DNA of 27,022 nt from Candidatus Aerophobus profundus SCGC AAA252-L23 (GCA_000402295.1 AQRW01000159.1:1-27022), one strand, 5' to 3'; numbered from the stretch's first letter, positions 1 through 8,547 are shown. The notes: generated from the sequence alone by a model not told the origin. Numbers and translations are program-made.

Positions 1-960
1 TTTGGTCAAGGAAGAGTGAGTCCTTCTCTTTTAATGGATAGTGCCCAACTTTTTCTTCAGACCTTGAGAGAAAGTAGTAGCCCAGAGGAACTCAACCGAT
101 TAATCAGAGAGAGATTTGACGTTTTCCAGGCTGGTGAGCAAGGTAGAGTTCTCTTTACCGGATATTTTGCTCCTATCTGTGAGGGTAGCCTTCAACCCGA
201 TCAGAACTACTGCTGGCCAGTTTACCGCCGACCTGCCGACTTATTTGTTCTTAATTTGACTGATTTTCTTCCTGGAAAGGCGGGTCAGGAGTTCGTTTTC
301 CGAATAAATGAAGGGAGGGCGGTCCCTTACTGGACTCGAAAAGAAATTGTTAAAGAAGAAACTCTCACTGGTCAAGGCCTGGAATTAGTCTGGCTAAGAG
401 ACCAAATAGATAGATTTTTTCTTATGGTTGAGGGGGCGGGTAAAATCCGGCTACCTGACGGGAGTACTTTTTGGCTTAATTATGACTATACCAACGGAAG
501 ACCTTATACCAGTGTGGGCTATCTTCTGGTAAAGGATGGCTGGATGAAGCCGGAAGAAGCATCTATGGAGGGTATAAGGAACTACTTTAGAAAACATCCC
601 CAAAAAATGGATAAGTATCTTCTGGCTAATGATAGATTTGTGTTTTTTAAAAGGGAAAATGATGGACCCTACAGTTGGATCCAGGCTATTCTTACCCCGG
701 CCAGGTCCATTGCCACTGATAAAGCCATTTTCCCGCCGGGAGCTTTAGCTTACATAGTTTATCAGCTTCCTCAGTTTGATCTCTCAGGAAAGGTGGTGGG
801 TATGAAGCAGCAAGCCCATTTTGTCTTTGATCAGGACAAGGGAGGAGCGATTAAAGGCCCCGCCCGGGTTGATCTTTATCTTGGGGAAGGGAAAGAAGCG
901 GAACGAATTGCTGGTGGCCTGCACTGTTGGGGCAAACTTTATTATCTGTTGAAAAAGTAG
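1..960 (+). CDS. mltA: Membrane-bound lytic murein transglycosylase A (MltA family), 5'-partial
   Basis: MltA enzymes cleave peptidoglycan glycan strands non-hydrolytically, leaving 1,6-anhydro ends, usually from the outer membrane. The frame is open to the left window edge, so the true start lies outside; the GTG at 16 is probably internal. Counting from that GTG, FTGYFAP (47-53) matches the family's FTGYYEP. The central EGAGKIRLPDGS (139-150) followed by TNGRPYTSVG (159-168) is the MltA core. The C-terminal 3D domain is present: TPARSIATD (227-235), FDQDKGGAIKG (271-281) and RVDLYLG (284-290) carry its conserved aspartates. The C-terminus looks complete; a signal or lipobox would be upstream and cannot be seen. 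Family assignment is firm. Substrate detail and localisation are inferred from the family. Confidence 0.88.
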   Translation, partial: FGQGRVSPSLLMDSAQLFLQTLRESSSPEELNRLIRERFDVFQAGEQGRVLFTGYFAPICEGSLQPDQNYCWPVYRRPADLFVLNLTDFLPGKAGQEFVFRINEGRAVPYWTRKEIVKEETLTGQGLELVWLRDQIDRFFLMVEGAGKIRLPDGSTFWLNYDYTNGRPYTSVGYLLVKDGWMKPEEASMEGIRNYFRKHPQKMDKYLLANDRFVFFKRENDGPYSWIQAILTPARSIATDKAIFPPGALAYIVYQLPQFDLSGKVVGMKQQAHFVFDQDKGGAIKGPARVDLYLGEGKEAERIAGGLHCWGKLYYLLKK

Positions 961-1144
961 TTTCTCAAGAAAGTCTCTTTATAATATTCTCTTGTTTGAC
1001 AACGGAACCCATTGTGTGCATTTTTCTCAAGCTTACTCCCGGGTTCTGAAGGTAGATCCGGTCACCAGTAAGATGGTGTGGGAATATAAAGATGATCCCG
1101 ATTACCCAGGTCTAACAAGAAGGAATTTGAAGTCCCTCGGGTGA
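953..1144 (+). pseudogene. Remnant of an arylsulfotransferase (ASST)-like gene, internal fragment
   Basis: This frame has no plausible start and overlaps the end of the transglycosylase gene. From about 983 it reads NILLFDNGTH, then YSRVLKVDPVT and KMVWEYKDDPDYPG, ending in a TGA at 1142-1144. The FDNG / SRV-x-x-x-DP-T / VWEY series is the repeat signature of ASST-family (PQQ-like propeller) proteins. In intact family members the sequence runs on well past this point, so both ends are missing. The last ten codons (LTRRNLKSLG) do not look like the family. I read it as a decayed gene piece, not an expressed protein. It sits 16 bp before the start of a sulfatase-like gene fragment, so both may be leftovers of one sulfate-ester locus. 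Confidence 0.6.
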
Positions 1145-1160
1145 GGAGAAGAGGCTGAAG

Positions 1161-2642
1161 ATGAAAAATGTCATTTTATTAACCGTGGATGCCTTAAGAA
1201 AAGATGTCTTGGGATGTTACGGCAATGCCAGTGGGTTAACTCCATTTCTCGATTCTTTGTCAAATAATTGCATTAAATTCACCAAGGAGGTAGATTTTAT
1301 AGTTCCTTATGATGAACCATTATTGGAATATGGAACCCAAGAAGATGTAGATAACAGCATTTTTCAGCAGATTGGAAAATATGTATCTCGCCTCATTGAA
1401 GATGGAGATAATATTCAGGTGGGATACGGCAGCATACCCAACGCAATTTTGTCCAGCCTTCACCACAAAAAACACCTGGGTGTACACACCGAACTTTTAA
1501 GTGACGGCATCGTCGAATTGATGAAAAGAGACATTGTTGACAATACGCAAAAGAAGATCAACCGAGGGAAAACAGTGGCAACTTTCTGTATGGGCCAGAA
1601 AGAAACCTATGACTATCTTCACGATAACCCGGCGATAGAGTTCAGAACAGTTGAATATACAAACAATCCTTTGATTATAGCCCAACATGATAACATGGCA
1701 GCAATAAATAGCGCCTTGGAGATAGATCTTACCGGACAGGCAACTGCAGAATCCATCGGCAAGACATTCTACAGTGGAATAGGAGGACAAGCTGATTTTA
1801 TGAGAGGCGCGGTCTTGTCGAGGAATGGCAAAACGATACTTGCCCTTCAATCAACAGCGGAGAATGGTGAAGTCTCAAGAATAGTACCATATCTTAAAGA
1901 GGGAGCAGGGGTCACTCTCAATCGAGGCGATGTTCATTACGTGGTCACAGAATACGGAATGGCCTACTTGCACGGAAAAAATATTCGGGAGCGTGCCCTC
2001 GAATTGATCGCTATAGCTCATCCAAAATTTAGACCTTGGCTGCTGCAAGAAGCAAAAAAATTGAATCTAATATACAAAGACCAGGCTTTTGTGCCGGGAA
2101 AAAGAGGAGAGTACCCGGAAGAACTGGAAACACACCGAACCACTAAAATGGGACTTGAAATCCTGTTGAGACCGGTGAGAATAAGTGATGAATCTTTACT
2201 AAAAAATTTTTTCTACTCACTTTCAGATAGAAGTCTGTATCGCCGGTTTATCTCGGTGCGAAAAGATATGCCGCACGAGCGCTTGCAGGAATTTGTCATC
2301 ATTGACTATAGCAGAGAAACAGTAATTTTAGCTGTGATAGAAGGGGGGGAACCCAAGGAGAAAATCGTGGGAATGGGACAATACGCCATAAACGAGCCCA
2401 TGCATACGGCTGAGGTTTCCTTCGTGGTAAGAGACGATTATCAGAAGAAGGGAATAGGTATGGAATTACTTCTTTATGTGACCTATTTGGCAAAGAGACA
2501 GGGACTCTTAGGCTTCACCGCGGAGGTACTGCTGGGAAACCAACCAATGCTCAGTCTCTTTGAAAAAATGGGCTTTGATATCGAAAGAAGAAGATCCGAA
2601 GGAATATACGAACTAAAGATGGCCTTTAAAGGAATACAATGA
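1161..2642 (+). CDS. Chimeric ORF: sulfatase N-terminus fused to C-terminal half of an acetyl-CoA hydrolase/CoA-transferase plus GNAT domain
   Basis: Residues 1-42 (MKNVILLTVDALRKDVLGCYG onward) are a typical sulfatase/phosphatase-superfamily start. From about residue 43 the protein is the C-terminal domain of an acetyl-CoA hydrolase/4-hydroxybutyrate CoA-transferase: GVHTELLSDG (107-116, holding the presumed catalytic Glu111), SIGKTFYSGIGGQADFMRGA (198-217), VVTEYGMAYL (261-270) and IAHPKFR (285-291). Residues about 333-490 are a GNAT acetyltransferase with acetyl-CoA loop QKKGIGMELL (428-437). The roughly 190-residue N-terminal CoA-transferase domain is missing, so transferase activity is doubtful; the GNAT domain looks intact. 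An SD-like GAGGAG lies before the ATG at 1161. The stop overlaps the next ATG by 4 bp, marking an operon with the acyl-CoA synthetase. It could be a real deletion fusion or an assembly join; the ORF is open throughout. Confidence 0.85.
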   Translation: MKNVILLTVDALRKDVLGCYGNASGLTPFLDSLSNNCIKFTKEVDFIVPYDEPLLEYGTQEDVDNSIFQQIGKYVSRLIEDGDNIQVGYGSIPNAILSSLHHKKHLGVHTELLSDGIVELMKRDIVDNTQKKINRGKTVATFCMGQKETYDYLHDNPAIEFRTVEYTNNPLIIAQHDNMAAINSALEIDLTGQATAESIGKTFYSGIGGQADFMRGAVLSRNGKTILALQSTAENGEVSRIVPYLKEGAGVTLNRGDVHYVVTEYGMAYLHGKNIRERALELIAIAHPKFRPWLLQEAKKLNLIYKDQAFVPGKRGEYPEELETHRTTKMGLEILLRPVRISDESLLKNFFYSLSDRSLYRRFISVRKDMPHERLQEFVIIDYSRETVILAVIEGGEPKEKIVGMGQYAINEPMHTAEVSFVVRDDYQKKGIGMELLLYVTYLAKRQGLLGFTAEVLLGNQPMLSLFEKMGFDIERRRSEGIYELKMAFKGIQ

Positions 2643-4768
2643 AAGACGGACTTCCCCAGATAAAATATCTCTTTGAACCACGGTCAGTGGCAATCATAGG
2701 AGCATCACATAACAAAAATAAGATTGGGTATAAAATCACGGAAAATATTGTATACAGTAGGTATCCTGGGACGATATATCCAGTGAATCCCCGGGGCGGG
2801 GAGATATTGGGGCTTCCTGTATCTAGGTCGCTGGATGAAATTGAGGACAGAATCGATCTGGCCTGTATCGCCATACCTGCTAAATACACCTTTGATGCGG
2901 TTAAGGATTGTGCCCGGAGGAAAGTCAAATTTGTAGTGATCATAACCTCAGGATTTTCGGAAATTGGAAATATTGAAGAGGAAAGAAAAATTGTTACCTA
3001 TGCCCATGAGCATGGAATGCGCATTTTGGGACCAAATATCTTTGGCATATACTCATCTATAGCCCCTATAAACTGCAGCTTTGGCCCCAGAGATGTAAGA
3101 TCCGGCCATGTTGCCATCATAACCCAGAGTGGAGCTCTGGGTATTGCTATGTTTGGTAAGACAAAAACCGAAAATATTGGTCTTTCGGCCGTCGTTTCGG
3201 TGGGAAATAAATCAGATATCGACGAAGCCGACCTTCTGGAATACCTGGTCTCGCACCAAAATACCAAAGTCATCCTTATGTACATTGAGGGAATAAAAGA
3301 TGGAGAGAAACTTATCAAAGTGCTCAAGAGAACAACCAGGAAGAAACCCACCATTGTGATAAAGTCAGGTAGATCAAAGCGCGGCGCAGTAGCAGCGGCA
3401 TCGCATACAGGCGCCCTGGCCGGTGCAGACGAAATCTTTTCCGAAATTATGAAACAATGCGGAGTCATCAGAGCAGAAAACGTCCAAGAAGCCCTTATCT
3501 GGTGTAAATTCCTTTCCAATTCGCCCATGCCCGAAGGAGAGAATACCCTAATCATCACCAACGGAGGTGGATTGGGTGTTCTGGCTGCCGATGCCTGCGA
3601 AGCCTATGACGTAAGTCTCTACGATGATCCTGAAACTTTAAGAAGAGTATTCTCGGACTTAGTTCCGGAATTCGGCTCGGTCAAGAATCCGGTGGATATT
3701 ACCGGTCAAGCCAAGGTTAAGGATTATGAACGTACTCTGGATATCGGGCTGAGAAATAAAAAGATCCATTCCATTATTTGTCTAGGCTGTGAAACAGCGG
3801 TTCTTGAAGTTGAAAAACTTCCCATGACAATACAAAAAGTTTTTTCGAAGAATAAGCCAGTAAAGCCTATTGTCTTCTCTTTCCTGGGCGGGGTTAAAAC
3901 AGAGAATTGCATAAACCGTCTCCAAGCTGAGAGCATAGCCATATTTCCTGATGTTTACGAGGCAGTATCGTGTTTAGGGGTAATGTACGCTTATTACCGT
4001 AATGTAAACCATCCGATAGATGCGACCGATGTAACGGAGGAAATGAAAATTGATCAGCGGGTAATTGAAGGTATCATCAAAAAGGTTGGAAATGACCAAA
4101 GACAGTTCCTTCTACCACACGAGGCACAGGAGATAATGAAAGCGGCAGATATTCCCATACCCAAAAGCTATCTAGCTCACAATATTGATGAGACAGTAAG
4201 GTACGCTGAGAAAATTGGCTATCCGGTGGTAATGAAAATTGTCTCTAAGGACATAATTCACAAGAGTGATGTTGATGGGGTTGCCTTAGATCTGGAAAAC
4301 AGGAATGAAGTAATGGATGCTTATCAGGCCATAATCCATAATTGTAGAGAACATGAACCCAATGCCATTCTGGAAGGAATTGAGGTCTCGGAGATGGTCT
4401 CTTCGGGCACCGAAATTATTATTGGTGCTAGAAGGGACAGAGTATTCGGTCCCCTGGTTATGTTTGGTCTGGGAGGTATATACGTGGAAGTTCTGCATGA
4501 TGTTTCATTCCGAGCCCTTCCTTTAAACAAAAAAGAAGTGATGTCTATGATAGAAGAAATTAAGTCATATCCTCTTCTCTTGGGTGTCAGAGGAGAGAAA
4601 AAAAAGGATATCAATAGTGTGATTGACACCATAATCAAATTAGGCACAATACTTCAACAAAACCCTGGTATCTCAGATATAGAAATTAATCCTCTGGTAA
4701 TATATCAAGAAGGTAAGGGAGCGAAAGCCGTGGATGCGAGAATCATAATTTCCAAAGTAGGGAGGTGA
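2639..4768 (+). CDS. Acyl-CoA synthetase (NDP-forming) / acetate-CoA ligase (ADP-forming), fused alpha-beta
   Basis: This 709-residue protein has the alpha (CoA-binding, ligase) and beta (ATP-grasp) parts in one chain. The family makes ATP from acyl-CoA, ADP and phosphate, a common last step of fermentation to acids, and is cytosolic. The N-terminal CoA-binding Rossmann domain starts FEPRSVAIIGAS (12-23). The ligase domain carries ASHTGALAG (254-262) with the phosphorylatable His256. The ATP-grasp part spans about 480-709, with HKSDVDGV near 543-550, where many relatives have DVGGV, and a terminal DIEINPLV. Start ATG 2639 overlaps the previous stop (ATGA), so translation is probably coupled. 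It keeps the active-site His, unlike the inactive synthetase domain of Pat-type protein acetyltransferases. Acyl substrate cannot be read from sequence. Confidence 0.9.
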   Translation: MKDGLPQIKYLFEPRSVAIIGASHNKNKIGYKITENIVYSRYPGTIYPVNPRGGEILGLPVSRSLDEIEDRIDLACIAIPAKYTFDAVKDCARRKVKFVVIITSGFSEIGNIEEERKIVTYAHEHGMRILGPNIFGIYSSIAPINCSFGPRDVRSGHVAIITQSGALGIAMFGKTKTENIGLSAVVSVGNKSDIDEADLLEYLVSHQNTKVILMYIEGIKDGEKLIKVLKRTTRKKPTIVIKSGRSKRGAVAAASHTGALAGADEIFSEIMKQCGVIRAENVQEALIWCKFLSNSPMPEGENTLIITNGGGLGVLAADACEAYDVSLYDDPETLRRVFSDLVPEFGSVKNPVDITGQAKVKDYERTLDIGLRNKKIHSIICLGCETAVLEVEKLPMTIQKVFSKNKPVKPIVFSFLGGVKTENCINRLQAESIAIFPDVYEAVSCLGVMYAYYRNVNHPIDATDVTEEMKIDQRVIEGIIKKVGNDQRQFLLPHEAQEIMKAADIPIPKSYLAHNIDETVRYAEKIGYPVVMKIVSKDIIHKSDVDGVALDLENRNEVMDAYQAIIHNCREHEPNAILEGIEVSEMVSSGTEIIIGARRDRVFGPLVMFGLGGIYVEVLHDVSFRALPLNKKEVMSMIEEIKSYPLLLGVRGEKKKDINSVIDTIIKLGTILQQNPGISDIEINPLVIYQEGKGAKAVDARIIISKVGR

Positions 4769-4773
4769 TACAA

Positions 4774-5808
4774 ATGGAGAAGTTAGTGATAGCATCAATG
4801 CACAAAAACGCTGGTAAAACCAGTGTAATCTTGGGCCTAGCCAAGGCTTCGGGAAAGAAAATTGGGTATATGAAACCTTTCGGAGACAGATTGCATTACC
4901 ATAAGAAACGATTATGGGATTATGACTCTGCCTTGGTGGCAAATATTTTGACTTTAAAAGAAAATCCAGAGGATATGAGTATTGGGTTTGAATACTCCAA
5001 ACTCAGATATATGTACGATGAAGAGGGAATAAAAGAGAAACTCCTGGAAAGCATATCTAAGTTGGGGCAAGATAAAGATATTCTGTTTATTGAGGGAGGA
5101 AAAAACCTAACATATGGTATCTCTGTACATCTTGATGCATTATCAGTGGCCAAGTATATAGACGGTAAGCTGCTCATTGTTATTAGTGGGAACGAGGACT
5201 CCATCGTTGATGATATCACATTTTTCAAAGATTATCTTGATGTCGGAGACAGCCACTTGGGAGGTATAATTATAAACAAAGTGCATGATCCAGAGGATTT
5301 CCAAACTACCCATCTGGGTAACATAACCGAAATGGGCATAAATGTACTTGGTATTATTCCTTATAAGGCTGAACTAACACATTTTTCAATTGACTATTTG
5401 TCTTCTTACCTGTTTGCTAAAGTACTGGCTGGCCAAGGCGGACTGAATAAGGTTGTAAAGAACATTTTCGTTGGGGCTATGTCCGCTGATGCCGCTCTTC
5501 GAAAACCACTATTTAGAAAAGAAAGTAAACTCATAATAACCAGCGGTGACCGGAATGATATGATACTTGCTGCCCTAAATAGCGACACTGCCTGTATAAT
5601 TCTTACCAACAACATTTTACCTCCGTCAAATATCATTTCAAAAGCGGCCGACCGCAATATTCCGTTGCTGCTTGTGCCTTTGGATACATATCAAATAACC
5701 AAGCGAATTGATAGTTTACCACCGCTACTAACTAAAGATGATACCGAAAAAATAGATTTGATCGGACAATTGACAAGAAACCACCTAAAGATAAGAGAAA
5801 TATGTTAA
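4774..5808 (+). CDS. P-loop (BioD/Pta N-terminal-like) and DRTGG domain protein
   Basis: The N-terminal half is a dethiobiotin-synthetase-like P-loop domain: LVIASMHKNAGKTS (4-17) is the nucleotide loop and LFIEGGKN (about 103-110) a Walker-B-like strand. From about residue 230 comes a DRTGG domain, seen in the AMSADAAL and LIITSGDRNDMILAAL stretches. The same pair forms the N-terminal regulatory part of long phosphotransacetylases, but no Pta catalytic domain follows. Such stand-alone proteins often sit beside ADP-forming acyl-CoA synthetases, as here, which suggests a sensing or regulatory role; this is inference. I chose ATG 4774 over the in-frame GTG at 4765 because GGAGGTGA (4761-4768) is an ideal ribosome site for it. 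That site overlaps the preceding stop codon. Confidence 0.8.
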   Translation: MEKLVIASMHKNAGKTSVILGLAKASGKKIGYMKPFGDRLHYHKKRLWDYDSALVANILTLKENPEDMSIGFEYSKLRYMYDEEGIKEKLLESISKLGQDKDILFIEGGKNLTYGISVHLDALSVAKYIDGKLLIVISGNEDSIVDDITFFKDYLDVGDSHLGGIIINKVHDPEDFQTTHLGNITEMGINVLGIIPYKAELTHFSIDYLSSYLFAKVLAGQGGLNKVVKNIFVGAMSADAALRKPLFRKESKLIITSGDRNDMILAALNSDTACIILTNNILPPSNIISKAADRNIPLLLVPLDTYQITKRIDSLPPLLTKDDTEKIDLIGQLTRNHLKIREIC

Positions 5809-5839
5809 TGTTTTTGGGGTTGATTTTGATTTTTGACTC

Positions 5840-5867
5840 TGGACAAAAATTTCGATTGTGCTAAAAT
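5840..5867 (+). promoter_or_regulatory. Candidate sigma70-type promoter for the ABC-2 envelope operon
   Basis: TGGACA (5840-5845) and TAAAAT (5862-5867) are separated by 16 bp, and TG precedes the -10 by one base (TGCTAAAAT, an extended -10). It lies about 57 bp upstream of the ABC ATPase start in the only non-coding gap of this strand region. Assigned by eye. Confidence 0.45.
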
Positions 5868-5923
5868 AATTTGTAAATTTATGCTGTTGTCTTCTTGGTA
5901 ACTTAAGAAACCAGGAGGTAGAA

Positions 5924-6886
5924 ATGATAAGAACCGAGAATTTGACCAAAGAGTATGATGGATTCAGAGCCGTAAGCAATTTGAACCTGGAGGTAAAAGA
6001 AGGAGAGATTTACGGTTTTTTGGGGCCTAATGGGGCCGGGAAAACCACCAGCATTCTCCTGCTTTTGGGAATTTTGAAACCCACCAGCGGAAAAATTCAC
6101 CTAATGGGGGAGGAACTACGCAAAAATTCTCTGTCAATAAAGAGGAGAATTGGGGTTGTCTCTGAAAAGCAGTATCTATATAAAGAAATGAGTGCTGGTG
6201 AATATCTGGATTTCTTTGCCGAACTATATGGATCAAAAAACAAAAAGAAAAGAAAGAAAAGAATTGACGAATTACTGTCTTACGTTGATTTATTAGAGGT
6301 TAAAAATAGAAAATTAGGAGCTTTTTCTCGGGGGATGCAACAAAAAATTGGATTTGCCCGAGCCCTCCTTCATAATCCGGACCTGCTCCTCCTGGATGAA
6401 CCAGTCTCTGGTTTGGATCCCACAGGAATCAAACAAGTAAGAGATTTAATTGAGGAGGAAAACAAGAAAGGGAGGACTATTTTCATATCCTCTCATCTCT
6501 TATCCGAGGTAGAGCGACTTTGCCAGAGAGTGGGAATTATCAATAAAGGTAAACTGTTGGCTGAGGACACCATGGAAAATTTGAAGCATCGACTTAGTGA
6601 TTTTATACAAATAGAAGTAGAAGTAGCTAAACTTCCCAAGAAAATGTTAGATATTTTTTCTTCCTTTGACTTTGTCAAAGACGTCACTCAAGAGAAGAAT
6701 CTGACAATTCTGGAAGTGAAAAATGACAAAGACTACCGGGCAGATATTTCCGAAGCAATTACTCGGGAGGGAGGGATAGTTTTGGGAATGAAGGTACGAG
6801 AGATGAGTTTGGAGGAAGCTTTTATTACTATTACTCGAGAAAACATTTCTTTGCTGGCCCGGGGCGGTAAGGAGGTAGACAAATGA
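5924..6886 (+). CDS. ABC-2 type transporter ATP-binding protein (CcmA/NatA-like)
   Basis: This cytosolic ATPase should power the ABC-2 permease encoded two genes downstream. Walker A is GPNGAGKT (34-41). The signature is FSRGMQQK (134-141), the usual variant in ABC-2 exporters. Walker B is LLLLDEP (154-160), followed by the D-loop SGLDPTG and the switch His in FISSHLLSEVERL. About 80 residues after the nucleotide domain resemble the C-terminal extension of this subfamily. A strong ribosome site (AGGAGGTAG) precedes ATG 5924. The stop overlaps the next start by 4 bp (ATGA), giving an operon of four genes to 9869. The exported substrate is unknown. The ATPase call is firm and the export direction is inferred from the family. 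Confidence 0.93.
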   Translation: MIRTENLTKEYDGFRAVSNLNLEVKEGEIYGFLGPNGAGKTTSILLLLGILKPTSGKIHLMGEELRKNSLSIKRRIGVVSEKQYLYKEMSAGEYLDFFAELYGSKNKKKRKKRIDELLSYVDLLEVKNRKLGAFSRGMQQKIGFARALLHNPDLLLLDEPVSGLDPTGIKQVRDLIEEENKKGRTIFISSHLLSEVERLCQRVGIINKGKLLAEDTMENLKHRLSDFIQIEVEVAKLPKKMLDIFSSFDFVKDVTQEKNLTILEVKNDKDYRADISEAITREGGIVLGMKVREMSLEEAFITITRENISLLARGGKEVDK

Positions 6887-7686
6887 AAAAAGCTGCACCC
6901 TACATAATTGCCCTAGTAATAGTAATTATAGGAATAAGCATATATTTGGTCTTAGGTCAACCCAATTACGGAATCGTTCAGGGAACAGTTGTAACTCAAG
7001 GATCTGGAGATCCGGTAAGAGCACTCCATATTGTAGTGGATGACCGCTCAAGCATTTTATATCACAGCCGGGATTTCGAATTAACCCACATTCCTCCTGG
7101 TTCTTATACCTTGAAGGCCTCGGCTCCTTATTATGAAGATTTTACCCAAGAGCTCAAAATAAAAAAAGGTAAGAATCCTCTTGATTTTGTAATGGTGGGA
7201 AAAGAGATTCCTGATTTATCGGGAATTATCGTTTTCACCGAATCATATGATAAAATATTGAACAATCTAACTTCTCTGAGAGAGGTTGCTCCCGATGTCC
7301 GGGATAAGGATAATTTGGACAGGATTATAAAACAGATAGAGGGGAAAAACGGGATAATATTAGAGGTCCGACTGACCGACAGCGAGGATATTGGAATTAC
7401 TGATTTCCCTTATCTCCCGGTAACTTTAAAGGGTACTCTCTGGGTCAGAATCGGCGAAGAGAATGATTATATTAAGGGGAGAAAAATCTTTGAGGGTCCC
7501 ATAGAAGTGTTTTGGGACCCCACTGCATATCTGGCTAAATACAAAGGACTTATCCCCTGGAACAAACTGGCAAAAATAGATAAGAAAACAGAAGAATACG
7601 GCGTTCTGGAGCTAACTTTACACACTCCCCAGGGAGATTTTCAAGATACGGTGGATGACGTACGTCTTTTCGAAGAAAGCAAATAA
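6883..7686 (+). CDS. Membrane-anchored protein with carboxypeptidase-regulatory-like beta domain, unknown function
   Basis: A hydrophobic segment at residues 7-25 follows a KK pair and should act as an uncleaved anchor, leaving the rest outside the cytoplasmic membrane. Residues about 32-105 look like a carboxypeptidase-regulatory/PEGA-type beta sandwich: GTVVTQGSGDPVRALHIVV, then FELTHIPPGSYTLKASAPYY. A second, less recognisable region (about 115-265) is rich in alternating polar and hydrophobic strands and ends GVLELTLHTPQGDFQDTVDDV. I recognise no enzyme motif. The start overlaps the ATPase stop and has a good ribosome site (AAGGAGGTAG). Being encoded between the ATPase and permease of one ABC system, it is probably an extracytoplasmic accessory subunit; this is inference from context only. 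Confidence 0.75.
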   Translation: MKKAAPYIIALVIVIIGISIYLVLGQPNYGIVQGTVVTQGSGDPVRALHIVVDDRSSILYHSRDFELTHIPPGSYTLKASAPYYEDFTQELKIKKGKNPLDFVMVGKEIPDLSGIIVFTESYDKILNNLTSLREVAPDVRDKDNLDRIIKQIEGKNGIILEVRLTDSEDIGITDFPYLPVTLKGTLWVRIGEENDYIKGRKIFEGPIEVFWDPTAYLAKYKGLIPWNKLAKIDKKTEEYGVLELTLHTPQGDFQDTVDDVRLFEESK

Positions 7687-7710
7687 CGGTTAACCGGAGG
7701 AGAAGGAAAA

Positions 7711-8547
7711 ATGTCTCAAAAGAAACTATCTATATCAATGAATACCATGGGAACTTTAACCAAGAGGGAATTAGCTTCTTCTCTCCGCGGGTGGGGAATC
7801 TATATAGCTGTTTTTGTTTCCTTTCTGATTTCATCCTGGATGTTAAACAGTCACCTCAACACTCTCAAAGAAAACACTATAATGATAACTTCCTACCCCC
7901 TAGAGACCCCTCTCTCCTGGTCGGTAATTATAGTCTCTTTATATTTAGTATTCATTTCCGCAATCTCTATTTCTCGAGAAAGAGAACAGGGAACCCTGGA
8001 AGTGCTCTGGTATGGGCCAGTAAGTTCCTTTTCTTATCTCCTGGGAAAGTATTTTAAGGATATAATACTTTATCTCATTGTTCTGGTTCTTTTTGGTATT
8101 TATTTCTGGGTTGTCTCTACCATAACTAATTTGGGGTTTACCATTGATTTGGCCAAGGCTTTCCTGGTCTCAATTTTTGTGGTTTCCTGTTTCATTAGCT
8201 TTGGCCTGTTTATATCTTCTCTGGCTACCCGAGTGAGAAGCTCAGTTATCTGGTTAGTGGGTATACTGCTAGCTTTTTTAGCCCTTTGGTTTGCCAGCTC
8301 TATCCTGAACGTGTTGCCGGAAGAATCTTTATCTTCTTCTTTAATTTATCTAAGAGGTACTCTTTCTTTAATCTTTACTCTAATAAATTGGATTTCTCCC
8401 TTCTCCTATCTAAGCCGAGGAATGGGTTCCATCCCCGTGGGTAACAATCTCATTTATACTCTTAACATCGTTTATTCTATCATTTACTCAGTCATTTTAC
8501 TTAGTCTCTCTATGTTTATTCTTAAAAGAAAGGGGGTAAAGGCATGA
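7711..8547 (+). CDS. ABC-2 type transporter permease
   Basis: This 278-residue protein has about six hydrophobic segments. The first follows a short cytosolic N-terminus and a GTLTKRELASSLRGWG stretch typical of ABC-2 membrane proteins; SISREREQGTLEVLWYGP (after the second segment) is the family's coupling-region signature. It should form the membrane pore driven by the ATPase encoded at 5924-6886. ATG 7711 follows GGAGGAGAAGG; a second ATG in frame at 7738 is possible but lacks a comparable site. The gene is 24 bp after the anchored beta-domain gene and its stop overlaps the following start by 4 bp. The cargo cannot be deduced; related systems export drugs, lipids or polysaccharides, or act in gliding and envelope assembly. 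Confidence 0.88.
   Translation: MSQKKLSISMNTMGTLTKRELASSLRGWGIYIAVFVSFLISSWMLNSHLNTLKENTIMITSYPLETPLSWSVIIVSLYLVFISAISISREREQGTLEVLWYGPVSSFSYLLGKYFKDIILYLIVLVLFGIYFWVVSTITNLGFTIDLAKAFLVSIFVVSCFISFGLFISSLATRVRSSVIWLVGILLAFLALWFASSILNVLPEESLSSSLIYLRGTLSLIFTLINWISPFSYLSRGMGSIPVGNNLIYTLNIVYSIIYSVILLSLSMFILKRKGVKA

Noticed and set aside
16..18. GTG as the start of the MltA-type gene
   Set aside because: The frame continues to the window edge with sensible family-like sequence, and a signal sequence is expected upstream.
996..1025. TTGACA with a weak TGCATT as promoter of the chimeric operon
   Set aside because: The spacer is only 15 bp, the -10 is poor, and the sequence is explained as coding remnant of the ASST-like fragment.
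1497..1850. Long open frames opposite or inside real genes (for example 1497-1850 minus, 2998-3561 minus, 23111-23584 plus)
   Set aside because: They lie entirely within strongly supported genes, have no family-like sequence and no ribosome sites, so they are shadows.
4765..4773. GTG 4765 as the start of the DRTGG protein
   Set aside because: It lies inside the ribosome site GGAGGTGA that properly serves ATG 4774.
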